Source: Arthrobacter sp. EpRS71
Lineage (GTDB): Bacteria > Actinomycetota > Actinomycetes > Actinomycetales > Micrococcaceae
Reading direction: 5' to 3'
Length of the DNA stretch: 64,000 nucleotides
Assembly (NCBI RefSeq): GCF_001512285.1
Contig: NZ_LNUV01000002.1
Location: 124,001 to 188,000 of the forward strand
Below, piece after piece: positions 30,164 to 38,097 of this stretch. The notes below the pieces were generated by a model. It was not told where the DNA came from, did no database searches, and worked only from the letters and a program-made list of their open reading frames with translations. Positions within the stretch are counted from its first letter, which is position 1, and each line of letters begins with the position of its first letter. Made by a program: the position numbers and the translations under genes.

Positions 30164-32661
30164 GCCTTGACCTGAAAGGCGTCATTCAGCCAGCGTTGGG
30201 GCAAGCTGGCCGGCATCTGCGATCGACGCCATTCACACTGGCCGTACTCGCCCTTTTTGTGGGTCTGTCCTTGGTGTCCGGAAGTCTTCTGTCGGGTCCG
30301 GCGCAGCCGTGGCTTCCCTTTGCCAGTGTGTCCTTGGAGGGGCTGCGGACCGGGGAATGGTGGTCAATCTGGACGTCTCTGTTCTTTACCACCAATCCGT
30401 TGGCCTATGTCACGGCCGTTCTGATGGTTCTGTTCCTCCTCGGCCTGGCAGAGCGACACCTGGGCTCCGCCAAAGCGGCAGTGGTGTTCTTCGGCGGACA
30501 GTTCGCCTGCGTATCAGCGTTTCTCCTCGTGACCCAAGTTGCGCAGTACCTCGGCGACGGTTGGCTTTCAGGGATGGCCGGCATCCGCCTGATCGGACCC
30601 TACGGTGCCGTCCTCGCCAGTGTTCTGGCCGCCAGTGCGCTGATGCCCACCTTATGGCAGCGGCGCCTACGGACCGTGGTGCTCGCTGTTTCCTTGCTGT
30701 TGGTGCTGTACGTAGGGCACGCAGAGACTGTGGTGGGTTTCTTGGGCGCGCTGATGGGCTTGCTCACCGGCTGGTGGATGCAAAGCAGCCAAGGCCATCT
30801 CCACCTCCACAGGTCAACCAGCAGGGAAATCCGCAACCTACTTTCGCTGACCATGGCAATTTTCGCTGTGGGTCCCATCGTCACGGCTGCGGCCAAGAGC
30901 CCATCCGGACCATTGGCTCTGTTGCGGGACGTTATCCTCAACCCACTGCCTACCTTGAGCCAATTGGAGAGCAATTGCGGGGGAACCATCGACGTTGCCT
31001 GCCTTGAGATCGCCCGCCAAGGTTACACAGGACCGTTCGGATTGGCGCTGGCTGTTGTCCCCGTCGTCTTGCTCCTGATTTGTGCCGACGGAATGAGGCG
31101 GGGACGCCGGCTGGCGTTGGGAATCGCAATCGGCGTGCAGCTGGTGGTGGTGGTGTTGTCCACGGTCTACCTTGGGCTTTTTGCCGGTATTCCGCGGCCG
31201 GCCGGGCGCCCACATGTGGGCATGCTTAATTCGGCCGTGGTTCACATTATTCCGCTGGTCCTGGTTCCTTTGGCCTTGGCACTGTTGCTGTTCGCGTACC
31301 GGGGCCATTTCCGGGTGGAGACTTCCGATGGTCTGCGCCGGAAGGTTTTCTGGCTGGTCGGGCTGACCGGGGGAGGATTGGGCCTGGCATACACAGTGGT
31401 GTGGTTGGCCTCCGGTGGCTTGGTTCGCGACGGCGGCCTGCTGGGTTTGGCGGCTGAACTTGCCAGGCAGTATCTCCCCGTTCCCCTGCCCGGTGTCTAC
31501 CGCAAGGTCTTCGCTGAGCGTGATGTTCTGGAAGTTTTCCTCTTTTCCTATTCGGGCACCTTGTTTTGGCTCGTAGCGTTGCTCGGCGTGTGGGTGCTGC
31601 TGATCCGTGGCCATCACACTGGCGGACTTGACGGCCAGTCGCGTCAGGCGGCCCGTGCCCTGGTGAAGAGGGGTGGCGACTCACTCTCATGGATGGCGCT
31701 CTGGGAGCCAAACAAGTACTGGTTCGCTCCGGAAGGCAACGGGGGAGTGGCCTACCAACAACATAGCCACGTGGCATTGACGTTGGCCGGGCCCTTCGGA
31801 GCGCGGGAGCACCATGAGTTCACCGCCAAAGGTTTCTTGGATTACTGCTCCCAACAAGCGTTGACACCGTGCCTTTATTCCTGCACGGACGAGCTATGGC
31901 CCATGCTCAACGCCCGCGGATTCCGCCGCGTCTCGGTGGCCCAGGAAACCCGGCTTCGGATCCGGGGCTTGGAATTCAGGGGCAAGGAGTGGCAGAACGT
32001 CAGAACGTCCCTGAACCGCGCCGCCAAGATGGGGATCACGGCCAACTGGGGCCGGTACTCCGAACTCTCCCACGGGGTGCGTGCCCAGGTGAGTGAAGTC
32101 TCGGAAGAGTGGGCGGCCCAAAAGAGGATCCCGGAGATGGGCTTCACCATGGGCGGCCTGGACGAGTTGGATGATGAGGACGTCCTGTGTTGCGTTGCGG
32201 TGGATGGCACGGGATTTGTCTTTGGCGTGACGAGTTGGCTACCCGTTTATGAAGACGGCGCGGTTGTCAGTTGGACGCTGGACTTTATGAGGCGGCGAGG
32301 CGACGCTTTCCCGGGGGTCATGGAGTTCCTGATCGCTTCAGCGGTTTTGCACTTGCGGGATTCCGTGGAACTGATTTCCTTATCCGGCTCTCCCTTGGCC
32401 CGGGAAGAGGGCGAAATAGACCAGCGTTCCAATGGCTTGGCCGGAATACTTCAGGTGGTGGGTCAGGCCTTGGAACCCGTTTACGGATTCCGGTCCCTGG
32501 CGTCTTTTAAGTCCAGATTCCAGCCCGAGTACAGAACCCTATACATGTATTACCAAGACCCACTGCATCTTCCCGCAATAGGACGTGCGCTCAGCAGGGC
32601 GTACCTTCCGGGATTGTCAGTCCGGCATTCCGCGCGGCTGCTCCGAAGCCTGGTTGGTTGA
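30160..32661 (+). CDS. Rhomboid-like membrane domain fused to DUF2156 (aminoacyl-phosphatidylglycerol synthase-like) domain
   Basis: This 833-aa protein has three parts. Residues about 20-210 have six helices with a rhomboid layout: GEWWSIWTSLFFTTNP (65-80), GLAERHLGS (95-103), and GPYGAVLAS (147-155), where rhomboid proteases have GxSGA; the catalytic Ser is Tyr149, while a His (H187) remains. More helices follow to about 505. Residues about 520-820 form a soluble DUF2156 domain as in MprF (WFAPEGNGGVAYQQHSHVAL... MEFLIASAVLHLRD). It probably transfers an amino acid from aminoacyl-tRNA to a membrane lipid, lowering surface negative charge. GTG 30160 overlaps the esterase stop. Confidence 0.82.
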   Translation: MSLDLKGVIQPALGQAGRHLRSTPFTLAVLALFVGLSLVSGSLLSGPAQPWLPFASVSLEGLRTGEWWSIWTSLFFTTNPLAYVTAVLMVLFLLGLAERHLGSAKAAVVFFGGQFACVSAFLLVTQVAQYLGDGWLSGMAGIRLIGPYGAVLASVLAASALMPTLWQRRLRTVVLAVSLLLVLYVGHAETVVGFLGALMGLLTGWWMQSSQGHLHLHRSTSREIRNLLSLTMAIFAVGPIVTAAAKSPSGPLALLRDVILNPLPTLSQLESNCGGTIDVACLEIARQGYTGPFGLALAVVPVVLLLICADGMRRGRRLALGIAIGVQLVVVVLSTVYLGLFAGIPRPAGRPHVGMLNSAVVHIIPLVLVPLALALLLFAYRGHFRVETSDGLRRKVFWLVGLTGGGLGLAYTVVWLASGGLVRDGGLLGLAAELARQYLPVPLPGVYRKVFAERDVLEVFLFSYSGTLFWLVALLGVWVLLIRGHHTGGLDGQSRQAARALVKRGGDSLSWMALWEPNKYWFAPEGNGGVAYQQHSHVALTLAGPFGAREHHEFTAKGFLDYCSQQALTPCLYSCTDELWPMLNARGFRRVSVAQETRLRIRGLEFRGKEWQNVRTSLNRAAKMGITANWGRYSELSHGVRAQVSEVSEEWAAQKRIPEMGFTMGGLDELDDEDVLCCVAVDGTGFVFGVTSWLPVYEDGAVVSWTLDFMRRRGDAFPGVMEFLIASAVLHLRDSVELISLSGSPLAREEGEIDQRSNGLAGILQVVGQALEPVYGFRSLASFKSRFQPEYRTLYMYYQDPLHLPAIGRALSRAYLPGLSVRHSARLLRSLVG

Positions 32662-32767
32662 ATTGTCAACGCCAATTCGAAGGGCCCTTTTGGTGTTTCT
32701 TCATGGTTAGTAATAGTCGTTGTTGAGAAGCCCTGGACGGCGGCGGGGATTTCTGGCTTTAAGACAC

Positions 32768-32797
32768 GTTGACCCCGGCTCGAAAGCCGGGGTCAAC
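32768..32797. terminator. Bidirectional terminator between the aminoacyl-lipid synthase gene and csp
   Basis: GTTGACCCCGGCT and AGCCGGGGTCAAC form a 13-bp perfect stem with a CGAA loop. It lies between convergent genes. T runs on either side are short (GCTTTGTTGT on plus, GTGTCTTAAA on minus). Confidence 0.75.
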
Positions 32798-32838
32798 GCT
32801 TTGTTGTCTCTGCAAAACGCAGGGATCAACGGGTAAGA

Positions 32839-33042
32839 CTAGACGACCGTAACGCCGGTTGCCTGGGGGCCCTTGGCTCCCTGACCGATCTCGAACTGAA
32901 CGCGCTGGTTCTCATCGAGGGTCTTGAAGCCACCGGTCTGGATCTCGGAATAGTGAACGAAAACGTCGCCATCCGCGTCATCCGGGGTGATGAAGCCGAA
33001 ACCCTTTTCGGCGTTGAACCACTTGACGGTTCCCAGTGCCAT
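32839..33042 (-). CDS. Cold shock protein (CspA family)
   Basis: This 67-aa single-domain RNA chaperone carries RNP1 KGFGFI (13-18) and RNP2 VFVHYS (27-32). The length and the opening [14 protein letters not shown] are canonical. It binds single-stranded RNA or DNA and melts structure in mRNA at low temperature or during growth transitions. A strong ribosome site GAGGAG precedes the ATG. The long upstream leader suits post-transcriptional control. Confidence 0.97.
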   Translation of the reverse strand: MALGTVKWFNAEKGFGFITPDDADGDVFVHYSEIQTGGFKTLDENQRVQFEIGQGAKGPQATGVTVV

Positions 33043-33295
33043 GTATATCTCCTCATTGTGGAACTTCAGTCCGATACACCTCGTACCGGTTTTGTTACTC
33101 CGCGAGAAGACCTGAATACCAACGAGGCCGGAGCCTGATTGATTCGCAGGAGCTTCACGCTCGCAACTGGTCTTGCGAGCATGAAAACCACCTACACAAA
33201 GACTGCTACAACACTTTCATGTGCTCTTCCGGAGGTCAACGGTCTTTTGGCCAATTCAGGAAAATTTTCGGTAAAAAGAAGGTAACGTCTGACAA
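33043..33295 (-). other. csp upstream leader region
   Basis: These 253 bp between nagA and csp hold no gene. Read on the minus strand they form the csp leader and promoter region. An 8-bp perfect hairpin, GCTCGCAA (33159-33166) with TTGCGAGC (33173-33180), lies about 120 nt from the csp start. Long structured leaders are usual for csp genes. No terminator for nagA is evident, so some transcripts may read through. Confidence 0.5.
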
Positions 33296-34543
33296 CTAGG
33301 ACAACCACTGCCCATTGCGCATTACGCCCGTCAGTTCCAGATCCTGGTTAGTTACAACGACGTCGGCACGCAGTCCCCGGCGGAGCCCGCCAATTTCGTC
33401 GGAAAGACCAAGAACAGCCGCTGGTACCGCAGTGGCGGAACAAATCGCATCAGGAAGTTCGACGCCGGCTGCCACCGTTTTGCTGACGACTTCCAGAAGG
33501 GTGGAGGTGCCCCCGGCGATGGATCCGGTGGCATCGAGTGTGGCCACGCCGTCGCTGACGGTAACGGGGGACGGGCCGAGCATGTAGCTGCCATCGGACA
33601 ATCCTGCGGCGGCCATGGAATCCGTTACCAGGACGATGTTTCCGGCCCCCACCAGCTGGAAGACGGTGGCCACTGTGCTCGGGTCCAGATGGGTTCCGTC
33701 CCCAATGAGTTCAACCACGGCCTTTCCTTCCTGGGCCATGCGCAGGCACGCTGCCACGGGACCCGGAGCGCGATGATGCATGGGCGGCATCCCATTGAAG
33801 AGGTGCGTCACGGTGGGTAGTGAGCTGACGCCGTCGAACCCTGCTGACTCGAGTCCCTCGCGGGCCGCAGCCAGCGACGCTGCGGCTGTAGCGTCGTCGC
33901 AGTCTGTGTGGCCCAAAGAAGGGGTGACGCCATGGGAAGTCATCAGGTCCACCAACGCAGCTGCGCCCGGAAGCTCCGGGGCGTAAGTCATGGTGGTCAG
34001 CTTGCCTGCGGCGGCGGCCACCAGCTCGTCCATGAGCTCCAGGTCCGGTTCCAACAGGTAGTCCGGATTCTGGGCGCCGCATCGGGCGTGGGAAAGGAAG
34101 GGGCCTTCAAGGTGAATGCCGGCTACAAGCCCCTCATCCGCGAGCTTTACGTAGAGCTCGATGCCCCGGAGGAGGTCTTCCCGGGGAGCGGTGACCATGC
34201 TTGCAAGGAACGTTGTAGTTCCTGATCGATGAAGGAAATCCGCGGCCTTGCGCGCCGAAGCTTCTTCCCCGCCAGGGAAGTCACCGCCATTGCCGCCGTG
34301 GCAGTGCACATCGACGAGGCCTGGGAAGAGATAGCTCCCGCTCGGGATACCCAGGCGGACGGCGCTGTGAAAACCGTCGAACTCTTCGGGGTCGAAGCCA
34401 CTGGCTGGCCCTGCATAGGCGATCCTGTCGCCGTCGACCGCAACCAGGCCGTCTTCCACCACCTCGCCGTCGCTGACAAGCGTTCCTTTGATGATTTGGT
34501 GGCTTGGCGCAGAGGAGGTGGGAAAGGGGGATGCGGCAGTCAT
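33296..34543 (-). CDS. nagA: N-acetylglucosamine-6-phosphate deacetylase
   Basis: This 415-aa amidohydrolase-fold enzyme deacetylates GlcNAc-6-P to glucosamine-6-P, used next by NagB (encoded at 44.6 kb). Metal and substrate motifs are VDVHCHGGNGGDF (78-90), HLEGPFLS, GHTDCDD, HLFNGMPPMHHR and the catalytic Asp in TDSMAAAG. The ATG has no ribosome-binding site, but a TAGAAT box lies 6 nt upstream, so the mRNA is probably leaderless. Confidence 0.95.
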   Translation of the reverse strand: MTAASPFPTSSAPSHQIIKGTLVSDGEVVEDGLVAVDGDRIAYAGPASGFDPEEFDGFHSAVRLGIPSGSYLFPGLVDVHCHGGNGGDFPGGEEASARKAADFLHRSGTTTFLASMVTAPREDLLRGIELYVKLADEGLVAGIHLEGPFLSHARCGAQNPDYLLEPDLELMDELVAAAAGKLTTMTYAPELPGAAALVDLMTSHGVTPSLGHTDCDDATAAASLAAAREGLESAGFDGVSSLPTVTHLFNGMPPMHHRAPGPVAACLRMAQEGKAVVELIGDGTHLDPSTVATVFQLVGAGNIVLVTDSMAAAGLSDGSYMLGPSPVTVSDGVATLDATGSIAGGTSTLLEVVSKTVAAGVELPDAICSATAVPAAVLGLSDEIGGLRRGLRADVVVTNQDLELTGVMRNGQWLS

Positions 34544-34549
34544 GTTTTG

Positions 34550-34562
34550 ATTCTAGTGGTCT
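34550..34562 (-). promoter_or_regulatory. nagA -10 box with overlapping AGACCACT half-site
   Basis: On the minus strand, TAGAAT (34550-34555) lies 6 nt before the nagA ATG. The adjoining AGACCACT (34555-34562) equals one half of the DasR/NagR-type operator AGTGGTCTAGACCACT. The other half is not conserved, so regulator binding is only a possibility. Confidence 0.4.
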
Positions 34563-34587
34563 GCCGCACACCCGCTGAGGGGAGCCC

Positions 34588-35292
34588 CTAGAAGAGCCGT
34601 GACTCGCTGTCATCCACGCCGCGCATGGCGTCATAATCCAACGTAACGCAGTCAATGCCGCGATCGTTGGCAAGCACCTTCGCCTGTGGCTTGATCTGCT
34701 GTGCTGCAAAAATGCCACGTACCGGTGCCAGCAGGGGATCCCGGTTGAGCAATTCGAGGTAGCGCGTGAGCTGCTCGACGCCGTCAATGTCGCCCCGGCG
34801 TTTCAGCTCAACAGCCACCGTGGCACCGTTCGAATCCCTGGCCAGGATGTCCACGGGCCCGATTGCGGTGAAGTACTCACGCCTTATCAGGGAGTAGCCG
34901 GATCCCAGCAGTTCGATTTGCTCTGCAAGGAGCCGTTGCAGGTCCGCTTCCACGCCGTCCTTGATCAGGCCGGGGTCGGTGCCGAGATCGTGTGACGTGT
35001 CGTGCAGTTGTTCATAAATATTGATGATGAGGCGGTCATCGGTTTTAGCGGACTGGACGGTCCACTGTTCCACCACGCCTTCCTCCACGTCCGTCTCCTC
35101 CGGTGTGGTTACCCGGAGCGTGGCCGGAGGGCTCATCCAGTTCAGCGGCTTGTAGGAGCCGCCGTCGGAATGAACCAGCACCGAGCCATCAGCCTTGACC
35201 AACAGCAGCCGGGTGGCGAGGGGGAGATGGGCCTTAAGGCGGCCAACGTAATCAACAGAACAACGGGCTATGACGAGTCGCACCCGCTCCAC
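34588..35292 (-). CDS. nucS: Endonuclease NucS (EndoMS), mismatch-specific
   Basis: This 234-aa enzyme cuts both strands at mismatches and gives actinobacteria, which lack MutS and MutL, a form of mismatch repair. The N-terminal DNA-binding domain (1-110) opens [21 protein letters not shown]. The C-terminal PD-(D/E)xK nuclease has D148 in GPVDIL and E162-x-K164 in AVELKRR, followed by [13 protein letters not shown] 35292 gives an N-terminus like the mycobacterial protein; GTG 35283, 7 nt after a TAATGT box, is an alternative. The extreme C-terminus (DDSESRLF) resembles the sliding-clamp-binding tail of NucS proteins. Confidence 0.93.
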   Translation of the reverse strand: MERVRLVIARCSVDYVGRLKAHLPLATRLLLVKADGSVLVHSDGGSYKPLNWMSPPATLRVTTPEETDVEEGVVEQWTVQSAKTDDRLIINIYEQLHDTSHDLGTDPGLIKDGVEADLQRLLAEQIELLGSGYSLIRREYFTAIGPVDILARDSNGATVAVELKRRGDIDGVEQLTRYLELLNRDPLLAPVRGIFAAQQIKPQAKVLANDRGIDCVTLDYDAMRGVDDSESRLF

Positions 35293-35340
35293 ATTACCGT
35301 CTCACCCTCTACAACAGGTTGGCTGGGGCAGAATGGAAGC

Positions 35341-35685
35341 ATGCCCCGCTCCAACCGTCCTCGTCGCAACGCGTCCAGCACACGCTCCGGCAATGCCGGA
35401 GGCAAATGGGCGGAACCGACGCCGGAACTGGACCTGGAGCGGGCCCGCGGCGGAATTGCCCGGCGCGAGAGTGCGCCTGACGGCGACTGGATGGTACGGA
35501 CCATGACGGCCAAGAAAGCGGAAAAACAATACATCTGTCCTGGCTGCTCCACCGCCATCGTCCCGGGCATTGCCCACTTGGTGGTGTGGTCTGACAGCCA
35601 TCTGTTTGGACAGGCCGCAGGGCTTGCCGAACGCAGGCACTGGCACACCAACTGCTGGACGGGCCGGACGTACCGTTACCGCTGA
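35341..35685 (+). CDS. Conserved Cys/His-rich small protein (zinc ribbon-like)
   Basis: I recognise no named family with known function. This 114-aa basic protein has an Arg/Ser-rich, probably disordered N-terminus (1-45) and a C-terminal putative zinc site: CPGC (66-69) plus H100/H102 and C105 in HWHTNC. It is divergent from nucS with 48 bp between the starts. A CAGAAT -10-like box lies 6 nt before ATG 35341, which suggests a leaderless transcript. It could bind nucleic acid, but nothing shows this directly. Confidence 0.75.
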   Translation: MPRSNRPRRNASSTRSGNAGGKWAEPTPELDLERARGGIARRESAPDGDWMVRTMTAKKAEKQYICPGCSTAIVPGIAHLVVWSDSHLFGQAAGLAERRHWHTNCWTGRTYRYR

Positions 35686-35690
35686 TTCGC

Positions 35691-35696
35691 TAGGCT
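35691..35696 (+). promoter_or_regulatory. -10 box of the downstream alpha/beta hydrolase gene
   Basis: TAGGCT is followed by 7 nt (TGGAACC) and ATG 35704, with no ribosome-binding site. This is a leaderless arrangement. Confidence 0.5.
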
Positions 35697-35703
35697 TGGA
35701 ACC

Positions 35704-36498
35704 ATGACTTTCGATCCCGCCTCGTTCGTGTTCACCCCGCAGGATGCGCCCTCGGAGATCCGTGCTTCCACGGTCCTCCCCGCCCGCCGCGAGAATGTGG
35801 AGTTCACCACCGAAGACGGCAAGGTACTGCGGGGTGAGCTTGCGCTCCCGGAATCGGGGGAAATTACCGCCACGTTGGTCACGCTGCACCCTCTGCCGAC
35901 GCATGGCGGGTTCATGGATTCGCACGTTTACCGGAAGGCCTCGTACAGGCTTCCGGCGCTGGCCGGAGTTGCCGTTCTGAGGTTCAACACGCGCGGCACA
36001 CAATCACCGCGCGGCACCAGCGACGGGGAATTCGAAGAAGGCATTGGTGAGCGGTACGACGTCGAGGCCGCTGTGCGGTTCGCCGTTGAACGCGGCTTGC
36101 CGCACCGCTGGCTGGTGGGGTGGTCCTTCGGCACTGAACTGGCCCTGATGTACGGGGCGGTGGAGCCGGTCGCCTCGGAGATCGAAGGTGCCGTGTTGTT
36201 GTCGCCACCGCTGCACCGGGCCACGGACGTGCACCTCAAGGAGTGGGCCGAGTCCGGGAAACCGCTCACGGTGCTGGTGCCGGAGCACGACGATTATCTG
36301 CAGCCGGCGGAAGCAGCCCAGCGGTTCGCTGTGGTGCCGCAGGCCCGGCTTGTGGGCGTCGACGGCGCCAAGCACCTCTGGGTGGGCGAGAAGTACGCAG
36401 CGCGAGTCTTGAATGAAATCGTCGACGACGTCACTCCGGCGGGTGCCGGAGCGGACGGTCTGCCTCGGGAGTGGGCGGGGCCGGTAGCAACCAGCTAG
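35704..36498 (+). CDS. Alpha/beta hydrolase
   Basis: This 264-aa cytoplasmic hydrolase has the nucleophile elbow GWSFGTE (Ser141), an oxyanion-side LHPLPTHGGF near residue 61, the late acid VPEHDDYLQP, and a C-terminal His in GAKHLWVG. The substrate is unknown; related proteins are often annotated as peptidases or dienelactone hydrolase-like. The last codons (VATS and stop) lie in a tandem 38-bp duplication. Confidence 0.85.
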   Translation: MTFDPASFVFTPQDAPSEIRASTVLPARRENVEFTTEDGKVLRGELALPESGEITATLVTLHPLPTHGGFMDSHVYRKASYRLPALAGVAVLRFNTRGTQSPRGTSDGEFEEGIGERYDVEAAVRFAVERGLPHRWLVGWSFGTELALMYGAVEPVASEIEGAVLLSPPLHRATDVHLKEWAESGKPLTVLVPEHDDYLQPAEAAQRFAVVPQARLVGVDGAKHLWVGEKYAARVLNEIVDDVTPAGAGADGLPREWAGPVATS

Positions 36499-36558
36499 CC
36501 CGGTTTCAGGTGCTTAGCCCGGTAGCAACCAGCTAGCCCGGTTTCAGGTGCCTGGCCC
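36483..36558. repeat. Tandem 38-bp duplication over the hydrolase stop codon
   Basis: Copies 36483-36520 and 36521-36558 differ at two positions. The first copy includes the real stop codon (36496-36498). The unit begins GGTAGCAACCAGCTAG. It looks like a recent slip or unequal exchange; the second copy is outside the reading frame. Confidence 0.85.
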
Positions 36559-36572
36559 GGAGAGTAGAAGTG

Positions 36573-37880
36573 TTAGTGCCGGTCTTGGCGGACGATGAAC
36601 ACTTCCTTGATCAGCAGCATGATCGCTGCTGCCGTGGGAATGGCGATCAGCGCGCCAAGCACCCCGAGCAGGCTGCCGCCGGCAATGACCGAGATCACTG
36701 CCACCGCACCCGGTACCGCCACTGCCCGTTGCATGATGCGCGGGGAGATGAAGTATGCCTCGAACTGGAGGTAAGCGAAGTAAGCGATCGCGTAAATGAC
36801 GGCCGTCTGCCAGCCTGCGGTGAGTGCTACCAGGATGACCACCACAGCGGCGATCATGCCGCCTACCAACGGAATGAACGCAAGCAAGGCAACGACGAAG
36901 GCAAGCAGGACGCTGAAGGGGATGCCAAGGATGGTCATCAGGATGAAGGCGAAGATCGCATTCAAAAGTGCCACGCAGACCTGGCCTATGACGTAGTTAC
37001 CCACAGAATCCGTGATCGCCTCGGACAGTGCTTCGACACGTGGGCGGCGGGACCGGGGCGCGAGCCGGTAAGCCCACTTCTTCATGGAGGGGAGGGCTGC
37101 CAGGAAGTAAAGGCTCAGAACCAGGACGATGAGTGAGCCGAACAGGCCATTGGCCACCGTGGAACCAAAACCGACCACACCGCCGAAGATGCCACCCATC
37201 GCCTCAGGGTCCTTGACGAACTTGTCCAGCTCAGTGGTGATGCGGTCCCGTACTCCGAATTGGCTGTCTGCGTTGCGGAAGAAGTCCGAGTCCAGGAAGC
37301 TCCTGATCCATTCGGGGGCTTGCCTGACGATCTCCGATACCTGTTCAACAATGGTGGGGATCAATGTTGCAAAGAATCCAGCCACCGCGAGCACTAGCGC
37401 CGAGACGGAGATGAGGATGCCGGCGGGGCGGGGGACTTTACGGCCTTCAAGCCATCGGACCACGGGATCAAGTCCCAGAGCGATGAACAGTGCGGCCACG
37501 ATCCACAAAATGAGCTGGGTGGTGTTGCTGGCTATGTAGAACACTGCCAGGGCAATGCCGACGCCGGCGGTACCCATGAACCCGACATAGACAGGATGTT
37601 GGGATGATATCCGGGGGCCCGGGGCGCCGAAGCCGTGGTCGTCCTCTGGCCGGAAGCCTTCGTTGCCTTCGTCGTCCTCAGTTTCGGGGGGCATCTCGAA
37701 GCGCACCCGGTTCCGGGCTCCGGGGATGGGCTGACGTAGCCTTCGGCTGATGGCAGCCCATCGTCCGGTGCGGACCGGAACCGTCCCAGCGGTGCCATCG
37801 GAGGCGGCACCCTTGGCAGGGGAATCCACCGCACCTGACCCGGACTTATCGACGGGACGGGGCTCCATGTGGTCTTTCAC
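36573..37880 (-). CDS. AI-2E family transporter (PerM/YdiK type)
   Basis: This 435-aa membrane protein has a cytoplasmic polar N-terminus (about 1-85) and about eight helices. Family features are the HPVYVGFMGTAGVGIALAVFYIAS opening helix and the long soluble loop with FLDSDFFRNADSQFGVRDRITTELDKF, followed by VLLAFVVALLAFIPLVGGMIAAV. Members have been linked to export of AI-2 or to ion transport; the substrate here is unknown. GTG 37880 or ATG 37868 may be the start. Confidence 0.88.
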   Translation of the reverse strand: MKDHMEPRPVDKSGSGAVDSPAKGAASDGTAGTVPVRTGRWAAISRRLRQPIPGARNRVRFEMPPETEDDEGNEGFRPEDDHGFGAPGPRISSQHPVYVGFMGTAGVGIALAVFYIASNTTQLILWIVAALFIALGLDPVVRWLEGRKVPRPAGILISVSALVLAVAGFFATLIPTIVEQVSEIVRQAPEWIRSFLDSDFFRNADSQFGVRDRITTELDKFVKDPEAMGGIFGGVVGFGSTVANGLFGSLIVLVLSLYFLAALPSMKKWAYRLAPRSRRPRVEALSEAITDSVGNYVIGQVCVALLNAIFAFILMTILGIPFSVLLAFVVALLAFIPLVGGMIAAVVVILVALTAGWQTAVIYAIAYFAYLQFEAYFISPRIMQRAVAVPGAVAVISVIAGGSLLGVLGALIAIPTAAAIMLLIKEVFIVRQDRH

Positions 37881-38097
37881 GCGGTTTAGCTGCCTTTTCA
37901 GTGGTGGTACAGGGTGGACTTAGGCGTTGGAAGGCCCGGATATCATGATCATCGCCACACTATCAGGACGGCGGAATGGCGCCGGAGCGGCGCGGTGACG
38001 GGCTTTTCGGGATGTTGGGGAGATCACCCCGATCTGACTCTCTGATAACAAAACGGTTACCCTTGAAGTTCAACGACCGCTGATGATAGGTGATCCT

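Noticed and set aside
30295..30700. Active rhomboid protease in the aminoacyl-lipid synthase fusion
   Set aside because: The GxSGA serine is replaced by Tyr149 (GPYGA), so serine protease activity is not expected.
36570..37136. Open frame opposite the AI-2E transporter
   Set aside because: It is His/Asp/Gln-rich low complexity and lies entirely within the transporter gene on the other strand.
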